Shown here in pieces: positions 34,286 to 42,260 of a DNA stretch of 64,000 bases. Both the position numbers and the translations under genes were made by a program. The stretch comes from Methanoregula sp. (GTDB taxonomy: Archaea > Halobacteriota > Methanomicrobia > Methanomicrobiales > Methanospirillaceae). Below the pieces are notes generated by a model. That model had not been told where the DNA came from, made no database searches, and worked only from the letters and a program-made list of their open reading frames with translations. Within the stretch, counting starts at the first letter, position 1. Each line of letters starts with the position of its first letter. Location: contig JBAZQB010000006.1 in assembly GCA_041645435.1 (NCBI GenBank), forward strand, positions 165,804-229,803, written 5' to 3'.

Positions 34286-35653
34286 TTATAACACAAGTTC
34301 GAAATCTTCATCCAGGCAGTCGCGGTCCCGGCGTTCCAGGAGCGCGTTGCTGATCTGCTCGATCAGGCGCAGGCATCCCCGGTAGCCGACCACCGGCATG
34401 AGCGGGTGGACGGCCCGGTCCAGGATGGGAAAGCCGAAGCGGACGAACGGGACATCCTCGGCCCGGGCAATGTACTTGCCATACGAGGTGCCGATCAGGA
34501 GATCGACCGGGGCCTCTTTGATCCATTGCTGGAGTTCGAAGAGGTCGCCTTCTGCTTTGACTCTGGCGCCGGTGATTCCCGCTTCTTCGAGCATCTTCTT
34601 AATCTCCGTCTCGAAGGCTTTGCCGGGTGTGCCCGTGAGGACATACACCGGGACCATGCCCATTGCGAGCAGGAACTCGGTGAGCGCGATCACGTGATCG
34701 GGGTCACCGAAAACTGCGACGCGTTTTCCCTGGTAGTGGAAGTGCGTGTCGATCAGCGTATCCACAACCTGCCCGCGTTCGAGCGTGAGGGACGCGGGGA
34801 TCTCGACCCCGAACCAGTCCTTTACGGCCATGATGAAATCATCGGTTGCTTTGATCCCGATGGGCAGCTTGAGCGGAATGCCGGTGACCCCGCATTTCTC
34901 CTGCAGCACTTCGGCGGCATCGTGCGAGGCGTACGAGCCGAGCGCAAGCGTGACTTCCGAATTGCCGGAATCCCGGATCTCTGCGACCGTGGCACCGCCA
35001 TCCGGGTACATCTGGTACCTGCTGGTCAGGGGGGTGTCGAGCACGTTGGAGGTGTCCGGGAACATGATCATCTTGATGCCGAGCAGGTCCACGATCCTGC
35101 GGATCTCCCGCATGTCGCCGGGATTGACAAAGCCGGGCAGGACATTCATCTGCGATTTTTTGCCCGTGCCGTCAGCCTGGGCGAGATACGAGACCATCGC
35201 TTTGCACATGCCGGAGAACCCGGTGATATGGGAGCCCTGGTAGCTCGGGGTGTTGACGTGGATGACCGTTTTTCCTTCCGGAATTTCTGCCGTTTTGATG
35301 ATGTTGGGGAGATCGTCGCCGATCGTCTCGCTTAAGCAGGTGGTATGGACTGCCATGATCTCGGGATTGTAGATCGCAAAGACGTTCTTGATAGAGGTCT
35401 TTAAGTTGGCAGCGCCGCCAAAGACCGAGGCGCCTTCGGTAAAAGAACTGGACGACGCGAGCACCGGGTCCCGGAAATGCCGGGTGAGGTGCATGCGGTG
35501 GTACGCGCAGCAGCCCTGCGAGCCGTGGCTGTGGGGCAGGCAGCCGTGAATACCGAGCGCGGCATACATGGCGCCGAGCGGCTGACAGGTTTTTGCCGGG
35601 TTGATCTTGCCGGTCGTGTGGACGACCGGGCCTTCCGGTATGCATTCAAGCAT
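34286..35653 (-). CDS. nifK: Nitrogenase molybdenum-iron protein beta chain
   Basis: A 455-residue NifK. P-cluster cysteines are visible in GIHGCLPHSHGSQGCCAYHR and HTTCLSETIGDDL, and ALASSSSF-like VLASSSSFTEGASVFGG follows. I choose the ATG at 35653 (MLECIPEGPVV), which has GGAG 8 nt upstream; a GTG at 35662 would add three residues. It overlaps the end of nifD by 8 bp. It is shorter at the N-terminus than bacterial NifK, as usual for the methanogen group. Confidence 0.94.
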   Translation of the reverse strand: MLECIPEGPVVHTTGKINPAKTCQPLGAMYAALGIHGCLPHSHGSQGCCAYHRMHLTRHFRDPVLASSSSFTEGASVFGGAANLKTSIKNVFAIYNPEIMAVHTTCLSETIGDDLPNIIKTAEIPEGKTVIHVNTPSYQGSHITGFSGMCKAMVSYLAQADGTGKKSQMNVLPGFVNPGDMREIRRIVDLLGIKMIMFPDTSNVLDTPLTSRYQMYPDGGATVAEIRDSGNSEVTLALGSYASHDAAEVLQEKCGVTGIPLKLPIGIKATDDFIMAVKDWFGVEIPASLTLERGQVVDTLIDTHFHYQGKRVAVFGDPDHVIALTEFLLAMGMVPVYVLTGTPGKAFETEIKKMLEEAGITGARVKAEGDLFELQQWIKEAPVDLLIGTSYGKYIARAEDVPFVRFGFPILDRAVHPLMPVVGYRGCLRLIEQISNALLERRDRDCLDEDFELVL

Positions 35654-37271
35654 GGGTTTCACTCCGTGGTTCTTCGGTTTTCTCCCAGGGGGGAGTGATC
35701 AGTTTCCAGGCCGGGGTGGTCAGGGCATTGACCACGTCCCGGGCAAAGTTCAGGGCGCCATTGTAGCCGGCGTAGGGTCCGCTGTAGTCGTAGGCGTGCA
35801 GCTGTTTGGAGGCAACGCCCATCTTGTGGACAATGTACTTGTCCCTGACTCCTGAGAGGAACAGGTCGGGTTTTGCCGTCCGGATCAAAACCTCGACTTC
35901 GTGGTGGTTTGCATCGTCGATGATCACCTGCCCGTCTTTCATGTTCGGGTAGATGCCCTCGTAGTAGTTGAGCGGGACTGCTTTTTTGAGTTCATCGTAT
36001 TTCTCTTTGGACATGTTCAGGTGGACATGGGCTTCGCGGTACATTTTTTCATCGGCAACAAGATGGAGCTCGGGAATATTTTTTGAGTCAGCATCGGTCT
36101 TGATCGTGGGGATGACCTGGCGGCCTTCGTAGTCGTCCCGGTGGGCGAACTCGTAGCCGGCGATGATCATCTCCATGCCAAGGTCGCGGAGCAGGTACTG
36201 GTAGTGGTGGCTCCGCGAGCCGCCGACGATTGCAAACGCAGTTTTGCCTTTGAGGATCTTACCGTACTGCTCGAGGACCGGCGCGATCCGTGCGGTCTCC
36301 CGCTCGATGACCACTTCGGTCTGCTTCACGAGTTCCTCGTCCCCGAAGCACTGTGCCATCTGGCGCAGCGACTGGTTGGTGGAGTCGATCCCGATGAAGT
36401 TGACTTTTAGCCACGGTGTTCCGTACTTCGTCTCCATCATCTCAGCGATGTAGTTGATCGAGCGGTGGCACTGCACGAGGTTGAGGTCCGCGAGGTGCAG
36501 GTTTTTGATGTCTACGTAACTGGAATCCCCGGTCAGGACGCAGTTGACCGTGTAGCCGATCTCTTTGAGGATCCGTTCCAGTTCCCAGCCGTCGCCGCCG
36601 ATGTTGTACTCCCCGAGCAGGTTGATGACGTGGTTGCCGGGTTTGCGCTCAGCGCCGGTACCGATGACTTTTTCCATGAGGTTGTTGTTGGCGATGTGGT
36701 GGCCGGCCGACTGGCTGACCCCTTTGTAGCCTTCGCAGTTGTACGCGAGCACCTGGATCCCGTGGCGTTCTTCAGCAGCTTTTGCTACTGCCCCGATGTC
36801 ATCGCCGATGAGACCGACCGGGCAGGTGGCGCAGATGTTGATCGCCCGGGGGTGGAATGCGGCCACGACCTCGTCGATCATCTTTGCGAGTTTCTTCTCC
36901 CCGCCAAAGACGATGTCGGGCTCCTGCATGTCGGTGATGAAGCAGAGCTGGGAGTAGATCTTGTCTTTCGGGGTCGTGTCATCCGCCCGGGCCTTGTTGC
37001 GCCGGGTTCCCCAGCTGTAGTACCCGCAGCCGACCGGGCCGTGGGTGATGGTGATCATATCCTTGATCGGGCCCACGACCACGCCTTTGCACCCGGCGTA
37101 CGCACAGCCGCGCTGCGAGATGATGCCGGGAATCGTCCGCGTGTTCGCCTCGATCTGCGGACAGCATGCCGCTGCCTCGTTCTTTACGATGAGATGCTTC
37201 TTCCGGTTTTTCTTAACCAAATCCGGGTAGGGTACGAGCATCTCCTCTAAGGTTCCGTCTATTTCTGCCAT
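35646..37271 (-). CDS. nifD: Nitrogenase molybdenum-iron protein alpha chain
   Basis: A 541-residue NifD, which binds FeMo-co and shares the P-cluster with NifK. P-cluster Cys residues lie in QRGCAYAGCKGV, THGPVGCGYYSWG and CATCPVGLIGDDI. The FeMo-co ligands are the Cys in LNLVQCHRSINYI and the His in QLHAYDYSGPYAGYNG; the substrate-channel His lies in SAGHHIANN. About 50 extra residues at about 375-435, against the Azotobacter protein, are the insertion known from clostridial and methanogen NifD. GGGAGG precedes the ATG. Confidence 0.95.
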   Translation of the reverse strand: MAEIDGTLEEMLVPYPDLVKKNRKKHLIVKNEAAACCPQIEANTRTIPGIISQRGCAYAGCKGVVVGPIKDMITITHGPVGCGYYSWGTRRNKARADDTTPKDKIYSQLCFITDMQEPDIVFGGEKKLAKMIDEVVAAFHPRAINICATCPVGLIGDDIGAVAKAAEERHGIQVLAYNCEGYKGVSQSAGHHIANNNLMEKVIGTGAERKPGNHVINLLGEYNIGGDGWELERILKEIGYTVNCVLTGDSSYVDIKNLHLADLNLVQCHRSINYIAEMMETKYGTPWLKVNFIGIDSTNQSLRQMAQCFGDEELVKQTEVVIERETARIAPVLEQYGKILKGKTAFAIVGGSRSHHYQYLLRDLGMEMIIAGYEFAHRDDYEGRQVIPTIKTDADSKNIPELHLVADEKMYREAHVHLNMSKEKYDELKKAVPLNYYEGIYPNMKDGQVIIDDANHHEVEVLIRTAKPDLFLSGVRDKYIVHKMGVASKQLHAYDYSGPYAGYNGALNFARDVVNALTTPAWKLITPPWEKTEEPRSETHA

Positions 37272-37285
37272 GTTTTCCTCCCGGT

Positions 37286-37705
37286 TTACCAGATAGCCGC
37301 TTCCCCAGCTTCGCCGGTGCGCACGCGGACCGCGTCGGCAACCGGCATTACAAAGATTGTTCCGTCGCCAATCCCGTACTCTGTCCTGTTCGCGTTTGCG
37401 ATCGCCTCGATGATCCGGGGGACATCGTCATCGTGCGCCAGGATCGTGAACAGGCGCCGCGGGAAGGACCGCGAGCCGTCCAGGAAACTGGTGACGATCT
37501 TGTCCGTATCCCCGGATTCGCTGAACTCGTCCATTCCCATGGAGAGGAGTTTTTCTTTGCATTCCTCGATCGCTTTTGGATCGGTGACCAGCCGGCCCCG
37601 CCCGAGTACCTTGACCGCGGTAAACCCGGCAACGCCGGTGGCGATGAGGGCTTTTTTCGTGGCGCCGGTCTTCTTCATCCGGACGATCGCCATAATTTCT
37701 TTCAT
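37286..37705 (-). CDS. nifI2: PII-like nitrogenase regulator NifI2
   Basis: A 139-residue PII-family protein, longer than NifI1 as expected. The family core is seen in KEIMAIVRMKKTGATKKALI and the C-terminal signature region EYGIGDGTIFVMPVADAVRV. With NifI1 it switches off nitrogenase post-translationally when ammonia is present, relieved by 2-oxoglutarate, as worked out in Methanococcus. It starts 12 bp after nifI1 behind AGGAGGAG. Confidence 0.92.
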   Translation of the reverse strand: MKEIMAIVRMKKTGATKKALIATGVAGFTAVKVLGRGRLVTDPKAIEECKEKLLSMGMDEFSESGDTDKIVTSFLDGSRSFPRRLFTILAHDDDVPRIIEAIANANRTEYGIGDGTIFVMPVADAVRVRTGEAGEAAIW

Positions 37706-37717
37706 CGTGCTCCTCCT

Positions 37718-38044
37718 TTAGAGACCCCGGGTTCCCTTCGAGATAGTGTAGACCTCATCGACCGGGCTCACAAAGATCTTGCCGTCGCCAAAGGTGCCTT
37801 CGGTTCCGGTCTTTGCGATGGCCAGGATCATCTTTATGACCTTATCCTTGGCATCCTCCGGGATAACCATCAGGATGAGCGTCTTTGGGATCTCATCGTA
37901 GACCATCCCCCCGATCTTGATCCCTTTCTGCTTTCCCCGGCCCACGACATCGACCATAGTCGCTGCATTGAATCCTGCAGAGGAGAGTTCAGCAAGCACT
38001 TCGTCTTTCTTTTCCGGCCGCACAATTGCACGTATCAGTAACAC
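37718..38044 (-). CDS. nifI1: PII-like nitrogenase regulator NifI1
   Basis: A 108-residue PII-family protein. The T-loop region (VVGRGKQKGIKIGG) and the C-terminal signature (KTGTEGTFGDGKIFVSPVDE) are present. It acts with NifI2 as a heteromeric sensor of 2-oxoglutarate and ATP that inhibits dinitrogenase. Its position between nifH and nifI2 is diagnostic of methanogen nif operons. Confidence 0.93.
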   Translation of the reverse strand: MLLIRAIVRPEKKDEVLAELSSAGFNAATMVDVVGRGKQKGIKIGGMVYDEIPKTLILMVIPEDAKDKVIKMILAIAKTGTEGTFGDGKIFVSPVDEVYTISKGTRGL

Positions 38045-38092
38045 TGTTTCACATCCGCCTTTTTTCTCTCGTGTTTGAATTTTTTCCGCACT

Positions 38093-38920
38093 TCACATCG
38101 CGTCGAGGAACCCGTGCTGCATCATGAGCTCTTCCAGGCGTTCCTGTTTCATGGGTTTCGGGATGACGAACAGCTTGTTCTCATCGATGGCTTTTGCCAG
38201 GTTCCGGTACTCGTTGGCCTGCCCGGAGGTCGGGTCGAAGTCGATGACGGTCTTCTTGTGGATCTCGGCCCGCTGGACGAGGTTGTCACGCGGGACGAAG
38301 TAGATGAGCTGGGACCCGAGCTCCTCGGCAAATGCCTTGAGGAGCGGAAGTTCGTTGTCGACTTTCCTGCTGTTGCAGATGATCCCGCCGAGCCTCACTT
38401 TTCCGTTATCGGCGTATTTCTTGATCCCTTTTGCAATATTGTTGGCTGCATAGAGCGCCATCAGTTCACCGGATGCCACGATGTAGATCTCTTCTGCCTT
38501 TCCTTCCCGGATTGGCATCGCGAATCCGCCGCAGACCACGTCGCCGAGCACATCGTAGAAGACATAGTCGAGGTCGTCTGTGTAGGCACCGAGCGATTCG
38601 AGCAGGTTGATGGACGTGATGATGCCGCGGCCGGCACAGCCGACCCCCGGCTCCGGTCCTCCCGATTCAACGCACCGGGTGTTGCCGAACCCGGGCTTGA
38701 GGATTGCATCGAGTTCGATGTCATCGCCTTCATCCCGCAGGGTGTCAAGCACCGTCTTCTGGCACAGGCCATGGAGCAGGAGCCTTGTTGAGTCTGCTTT
38801 CGGGTCGCACCCGACCACCATGACTTTCTTTCCCGCTTCTGCCAGTGCTGCAACCGTGTTCTGGGTTGTAGTCGATTTGCCGATACCGCCTTTTCCGTAA
38901 ATTGCCACTTGTCGTTTCAT
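38093..38920 (-). CDS. nifH: Nitrogenase iron protein
   Basis: A 275-residue NifH, the ATP-dependent reductase of dinitrogenase. The P-loop is GKGGIGKST at residues 9-17. The two [4Fe-4S] ligand cysteines lie in GVGCAGRGIITS and DVVCGGFAMPIR, the first next to the Arg that is ADP-ribosylated in some bacteria. The start at 38920 is preceded by AGGAGG; the frame extends upstream through the promoter and is not coding there. A 23-bp palindrome and TATA box lie at about 38985-39025. Confidence 0.96.
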   Translation of the reverse strand: MKRQVAIYGKGGIGKSTTTQNTVAALAEAGKKVMVVGCDPKADSTRLLLHGLCQKTVLDTLRDEGDDIELDAILKPGFGNTRCVESGGPEPGVGCAGRGIITSINLLESLGAYTDDLDYVFYDVLGDVVCGGFAMPIREGKAEEIYIVASGELMALYAANNIAKGIKKYADNGKVRLGGIICNSRKVDNELPLLKAFAEELGSQLIYFVPRDNLVQRAEIHKKTVIDFDPTSGQANEYRNLAKAIDENKLFVIPKPMKQERLEELMMQHGFLDAM

Positions 38921-39002
38921 TGTTATAAGCCTCCTTTCTTCGCCAGTTTTTTTTATATGCTGCCTGTCGGATTTCTGAAATGTAATTAAATTTTTTTTTA
39001 AA

Positions 39003-39025
39003 CGGGAATTCTCCAGAGATTCCCG
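39003..39025. promoter_or_regulatory. 23-bp palindrome upstream of the nifH TATA box
   Basis: CGGGAAT and ATTCCCG flank nine bases containing CTCCAGAG, so GGAA and TTCC half-sites are 11 bp apart. On the minus strand an A-rich TATA region (TTTAAAAAAAAATTTAA) follows at once, placing this at the TFB/TATA edge. NrpR in Methanococcus uses GGAA-N6-TTCC, so this is similar in half-site but not in spacing. Confidence 0.5.
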
Positions 39026-39123
39026 ATCACTGCGGGTTGCCGTCCGGACACAATTTCCTAATCCGGCCTCCCCCGGATCCCCTGTTTTTGCGGGATCATC
39101 CATACCCAACTCCCGGTTCGGGA

Positions 39124-39318
39124 TCAACTAACATCAACGTGCAGGGTTTCCGGCAGCGTTGCCTTGATCTTTCCGCCCAGGGGTAAGCAGGTGAGTTCGA
39201 CCTTCGGTCCGGAATTCTTTGGCATGATACGCATTCGCAGCGTACCAGGCTCAGTCATCATCCGGGGGATTTCCGATGAGCCGGTTCCCCCTGGACGATA
39301 GCGTGTGTTCTGGTGCAT
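39124..39318 (-). CDS. Small conserved-looking protein at the head of the nif operon
   Basis: A 64-residue protein with no recognised family. An excellent ribosome-binding site (AAGGAGG, 4 nt spacing) precedes the ATG, and a TATA box (ATATAAATATTT, about 39361-39372) lies upstream of that. The C-terminal half (SGPKVELTCLPLGGKIKATL) looks like a small beta domain. It is transcribed toward nifH, 203 bp away, behind a candidate NrpR operator, so it is probably expressed with nitrogen fixation. Confidence 0.6.
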   Translation of the reverse strand: MHQNTRYRPGGTGSSEIPRMMTEPGTLRMRIMPKNSGPKVELTCLPLGGKIKATLPETLHVDVS

Positions 39319-39852
39319 GGTCCCTCCTTTTTCGTATTACACAGAAATGTTCTTCTTACAAATATTTATATGTACTAGTAGGAACCTTCCTTCCATCAAA
39401 CTGAATGATAGATAATGAAGAATTGCCTTAGTATCAACGGTAATGAGAATTCCTGTATGCCTCATTACGGTAAGAGATCTGTACGATTCCACCGGGCGCA
39501 GAAAAAACAGGTTTTTTCCCTTGGATCGGTCTACCCTACCAGTCAAAAAAGGGGCTGTTGTAAGCCCGCTAAATTGCACGGTCAAAATCCTTTTAATACG
39601 TGTGTATGAATTCCTGATCATAAACCGGATTTCTTTTCCGCGCGATGTCATGTTTTTATACTGCGATGCATGGAATAATTCTTCCACCAGCGCAGACTTT
39701 TCCGGCGTGATCCAGAATTCAAATCCTTTTTTCCCTGTTTGCAACGCCTTCACAATCGTCAATGGGCATAAATACCGCCAGCATGAACACAAGAATAGTA
39801 GCACTTTCTTCCAGTACGGATTGGAGTCAATGAGATCAGAGGCAGTACTTCT
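39319..39852. other. Divergent region between nif and kdp
   Basis: These 534 bp hold the promoter of the small nif-leader gene (TATA and operator at 39361-39394) and the upstream region of kdp. A minus-strand frame from a GTG at 39753 to 39337 begins convincingly (LQTGKKGFEFWITPEKSALV, then SQYKNMTSRGKEIRFMIRNS) but loses coding character after about 65 codons, so it may be a remnant. The plus-strand frame at 39443-39862 overlaps the kdp start and is not accepted. Confidence 0.35.
39381..39394. promoter_or_regulatory. Candidate NrpR operator GGAA-N6-TTCC
   Basis: GGAACCTTCCTTCC fits exactly the GGAA-N6-TTCC operator consensus of the archaeal nitrogen repressor NrpR known from Methanococcus. 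It is immediately upstream of the TATA box for the gene at 39124-39318 and the only such site that I noticed in this promoter. No nrpR gene is in the window. Confidence 0.5.
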
Positions 39853-42258
39853 ATGGATTTAAAACCCGTCCCCTCGATAATCCGGAACCAGCTGAAACCA
39901 GCAATCGTTATTTTTCTCCTGCTCACGCTTATCACCGGGATTTTTTATCCTCTTTTCATCACCGGGATCGCACTGGTGGTCTTTCCTGTACAGGCCAACG
40001 GCAACCTCATCGTTCATGACGGGACCGTTGCCGGTTCAGCACTCATCGGGCAGCCGTTCACATCGCCGGGATATTTCTGGGGACGGCCTTCCGCCACTGC
40101 TCCGGTGCCCTATAACGCCGGGTTATCATCAGGTTCAAATCTCGGCCCCTCGAACCCGGCACTCGCAAGTGCGGTGAAGGCAAGGGTCGAAGCCCTTCAT
40201 GCAGCAGATCCGGCCAACACGCTGCCGATCCCGGTCGATCTTGTCACCGCTTCGGGAAGCGGGCTGGACCCGGACATCAGTGTTGCCGCTGCATACTACC
40301 AGGTCCATCGCATTGCCCGGGAACGGAACCTGGGCGAGACGGATGTAAAAACGCTCGTAACCAGCCAGATCGAACCCCGGCAGTTCGGGATCTTTGGTGA
40401 ACCCCGGGTCAATGTCCTGAAGCTCAACCTCGCGCTTGATGACATGAGCACCACTCATGTCGTCCCGTCATTCCCGTCACAGGCAGATCCTGTTTCACCG
40501 GATGGATCGGGATTGCGGATCCCGGACTGGATTGTTCTGATCCTCTTCATTGGTGTCTTTATCGTGACGGTCGTCCCGCTGGGCCGGTTCATGGTGAAGG
40601 TCCTCAAAGGGGAACCCCATCTCCTCTCGCCGGTTACCGGACCTCTCGAACACCGGCTCCTCGCATGGTCGCAGGTGAAGGCTGATGACGAGATGGACTG
40701 GAAGACCTTTGCTATTGCGATGATGGTCTTCTCGTTCATCGGAATCGTCTTCCTCTTTGTGCTCCAGCTGGCCCAGCCCGTCCTTCCGCTCAATCCTGCG
40801 GGAGTGGGATCGCCCTCGTGGGATCTTTCGCTCAACACCGCAGTCAGTTTCGTTTCCAACACCAACTGGCAGGCCTACGCCGGGGAGACCGGTGTCAGCT
40901 ACCTCACCCAGATGATTGGCCTGTGCGTCCAGAACTTCACGTCGGCGGCTACGGGCCTCGCGGTCCTCGTCGGGCTCGCGTACGGCCTCTCCCGGAGGTC
41001 TGCCTCCACGATCGGAAACTTCTGGGTACTGCTCATACGGAGCGTAATGATCCTTCTGCCGCTCAGCATCATCATCGCGCTCATCCTCGTATCGCAGGGC
41101 ACCGTCCAGACGCTTGGCGGGCCGATCACCGTGCCACTTCTCGATCCCGTAACGGATGCGAGCGGTGCCCTGGTCACCACCCAGACCCTCCCGCTCGGGC
41201 CCGCTGCATCCCAGATCGCGATCAAACAGCTCGGGGTGAACGGGGGCGGGTTCTTCAATACAAACTCGGCGCACCCGTTCGAGAATCCCACACCGTTTGT
41301 CAACTTCATCGAGATCATTGCAATCCTCCTGATCCCGGCAGCGCTCTGCTATTCCTTCGGCCGGTTGGTCGGGGCCGGGAGGAAAGGTGTAAGTATCCTG
41401 ATCGCCATGACGATTATCTTCCTGCCGCTCCTTGGCCTTGCCATCTGGGCGGAACTCGGGAGCAATCCCGCATTTACCGGCATGGGAATCGACCAGACCA
41501 CGACCGTTCTCCAGCCGGGCGGCAACATGGAGGGCAAGGAAGTGCGGTTTGGCATCATGCCCTCCGCCCTCTTCTCCGTGGTTACCACGGCAGCATCCTG
41601 TGGGGCGGTCAATTCAATGCACGACTCGTTTACCCCTCTCGGGGGTTTTGTCCAGCTGCTCATGATGCAGTTCGGGGAGGTGGTCTACGGGGGTATCGGG
41701 TCCGGCCTGTACGGCATGCTTATCTTTGTGATCATAGCGATGTTCATTGCCGGGCTGATGGTTGGCCGGACACCGGAATATCTCGGCAAGAAGATCGAGC
41801 CCCGGGAAATGGCCATTGCCATTATCATCATCCTCATCCCGATCTTCCTGATCCTAATCGGTACGGCAGTCGCAGTTCTTGTGGATCCGGGAAAAACGGC
41901 AATCCTCAACCCGGGCCCCCACGGTTTCTCGGAGATCCTGTATGCCTTTACCTCCACCGCACAAAATAACGGCAGTGCTTTTGCCGGTCTGTCTGTCAAC
42001 AGCCCGTTCTATAACCTTATGACTGCTGCCTGCATGTTCATCGGCCGCTTCGGTGTAGCGGTTCTCACGCTTGCTCTTGCCGGCTCGCTGGTGGTAAAAA
42101 AGATCGTTCCGGCTGGGGAGGGAACGCTGTCCGACCACCGCCCGCTCTTCATCATCTGGCTGGTCTTTGTTGTTGTCATCATCGGGGCACTTAGTTTCCT
42201 TCCGGCTCTTGCGTTGGGTCCGATTGTCGAACATCTTATGCTCGGAGGGGGTGTCTGA
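39853..42258 (+). CDS. KdpC-KdpA fusion, potassium-transporting ATPase
   Basis: An 801-residue single frame holding two Kdp subunits. Residues 1-200 are KdpC: one TM at about 17-40, then SALIGQPFTSPGYFWGRPSA and LVTASGSGLDPDISVAAAYY. Residues about 215-801 are KdpA, the K+-selective subunit, with filter-region segments SFVSNTNWQAYAGE, LGVNGGGFFNTNSAHPFENP and SCGAVNSMHDSFTPLGGF. Elsewhere they are separate genes in the order A-B-C. There is no stop codon or clear ribosome-binding site at the join, near residues 195-215. kdpB follows after 2 bp. Confidence 0.9.
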   Translation: MDLKPVPSIIRNQLKPAIVIFLLLTLITGIFYPLFITGIALVVFPVQANGNLIVHDGTVAGSALIGQPFTSPGYFWGRPSATAPVPYNAGLSSGSNLGPSNPALASAVKARVEALHAADPANTLPIPVDLVTASGSGLDPDISVAAAYYQVHRIARERNLGETDVKTLVTSQIEPRQFGIFGEPRVNVLKLNLALDDMSTTHVVPSFPSQADPVSPDGSGLRIPDWIVLILFIGVFIVTVVPLGRFMVKVLKGEPHLLSPVTGPLEHRLLAWSQVKADDEMDWKTFAIAMMVFSFIGIVFLFVLQLAQPVLPLNPAGVGSPSWDLSLNTAVSFVSNTNWQAYAGETGVSYLTQMIGLCVQNFTSAATGLAVLVGLAYGLSRRSASTIGNFWVLLIRSVMILLPLSIIIALILVSQGTVQTLGGPITVPLLDPVTDASGALVTTQTLPLGPAASQIAIKQLGVNGGGFFNTNSAHPFENPTPFVNFIEIIAILLIPAALCYSFGRLVGAGRKGVSILIAMTIIFLPLLGLAIWAELGSNPAFTGMGIDQTTTVLQPGGNMEGKEVRFGIMPSALFSVVTTAASCGAVNSMHDSFTPLGGFVQLLMMQFGEVVYGGIGSGLYGMLIFVIIAMFIAGLMVGRTPEYLGKKIEPREMAIAIIIILIPIFLILIGTAVAVLVDPGKTAILNPGPHGFSEILYAFTSTAQNNGSAFAGLSVNSPFYNLMTAACMFIGRFGVAVLTLALAGSLVVKKIVPAGEGTLSDHRPLFIIWLVFVVVIIGALSFLPALALGPIVEHLMLGGGV

Positions 42259-42260
42259 TT

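Noticed and set aside
39443..39862. 139-codon plus-strand frame upstream of kdp
   Set aside because: It overlaps the KdpC start by ten bases, lacks a ribosome-binding site and has no family signal.
40818..41969. 383-codon frame inside KdpA
   Set aside because: It is an out-of-frame, Arg/Pro/His-rich shadow of a strongly conserved KdpA region.
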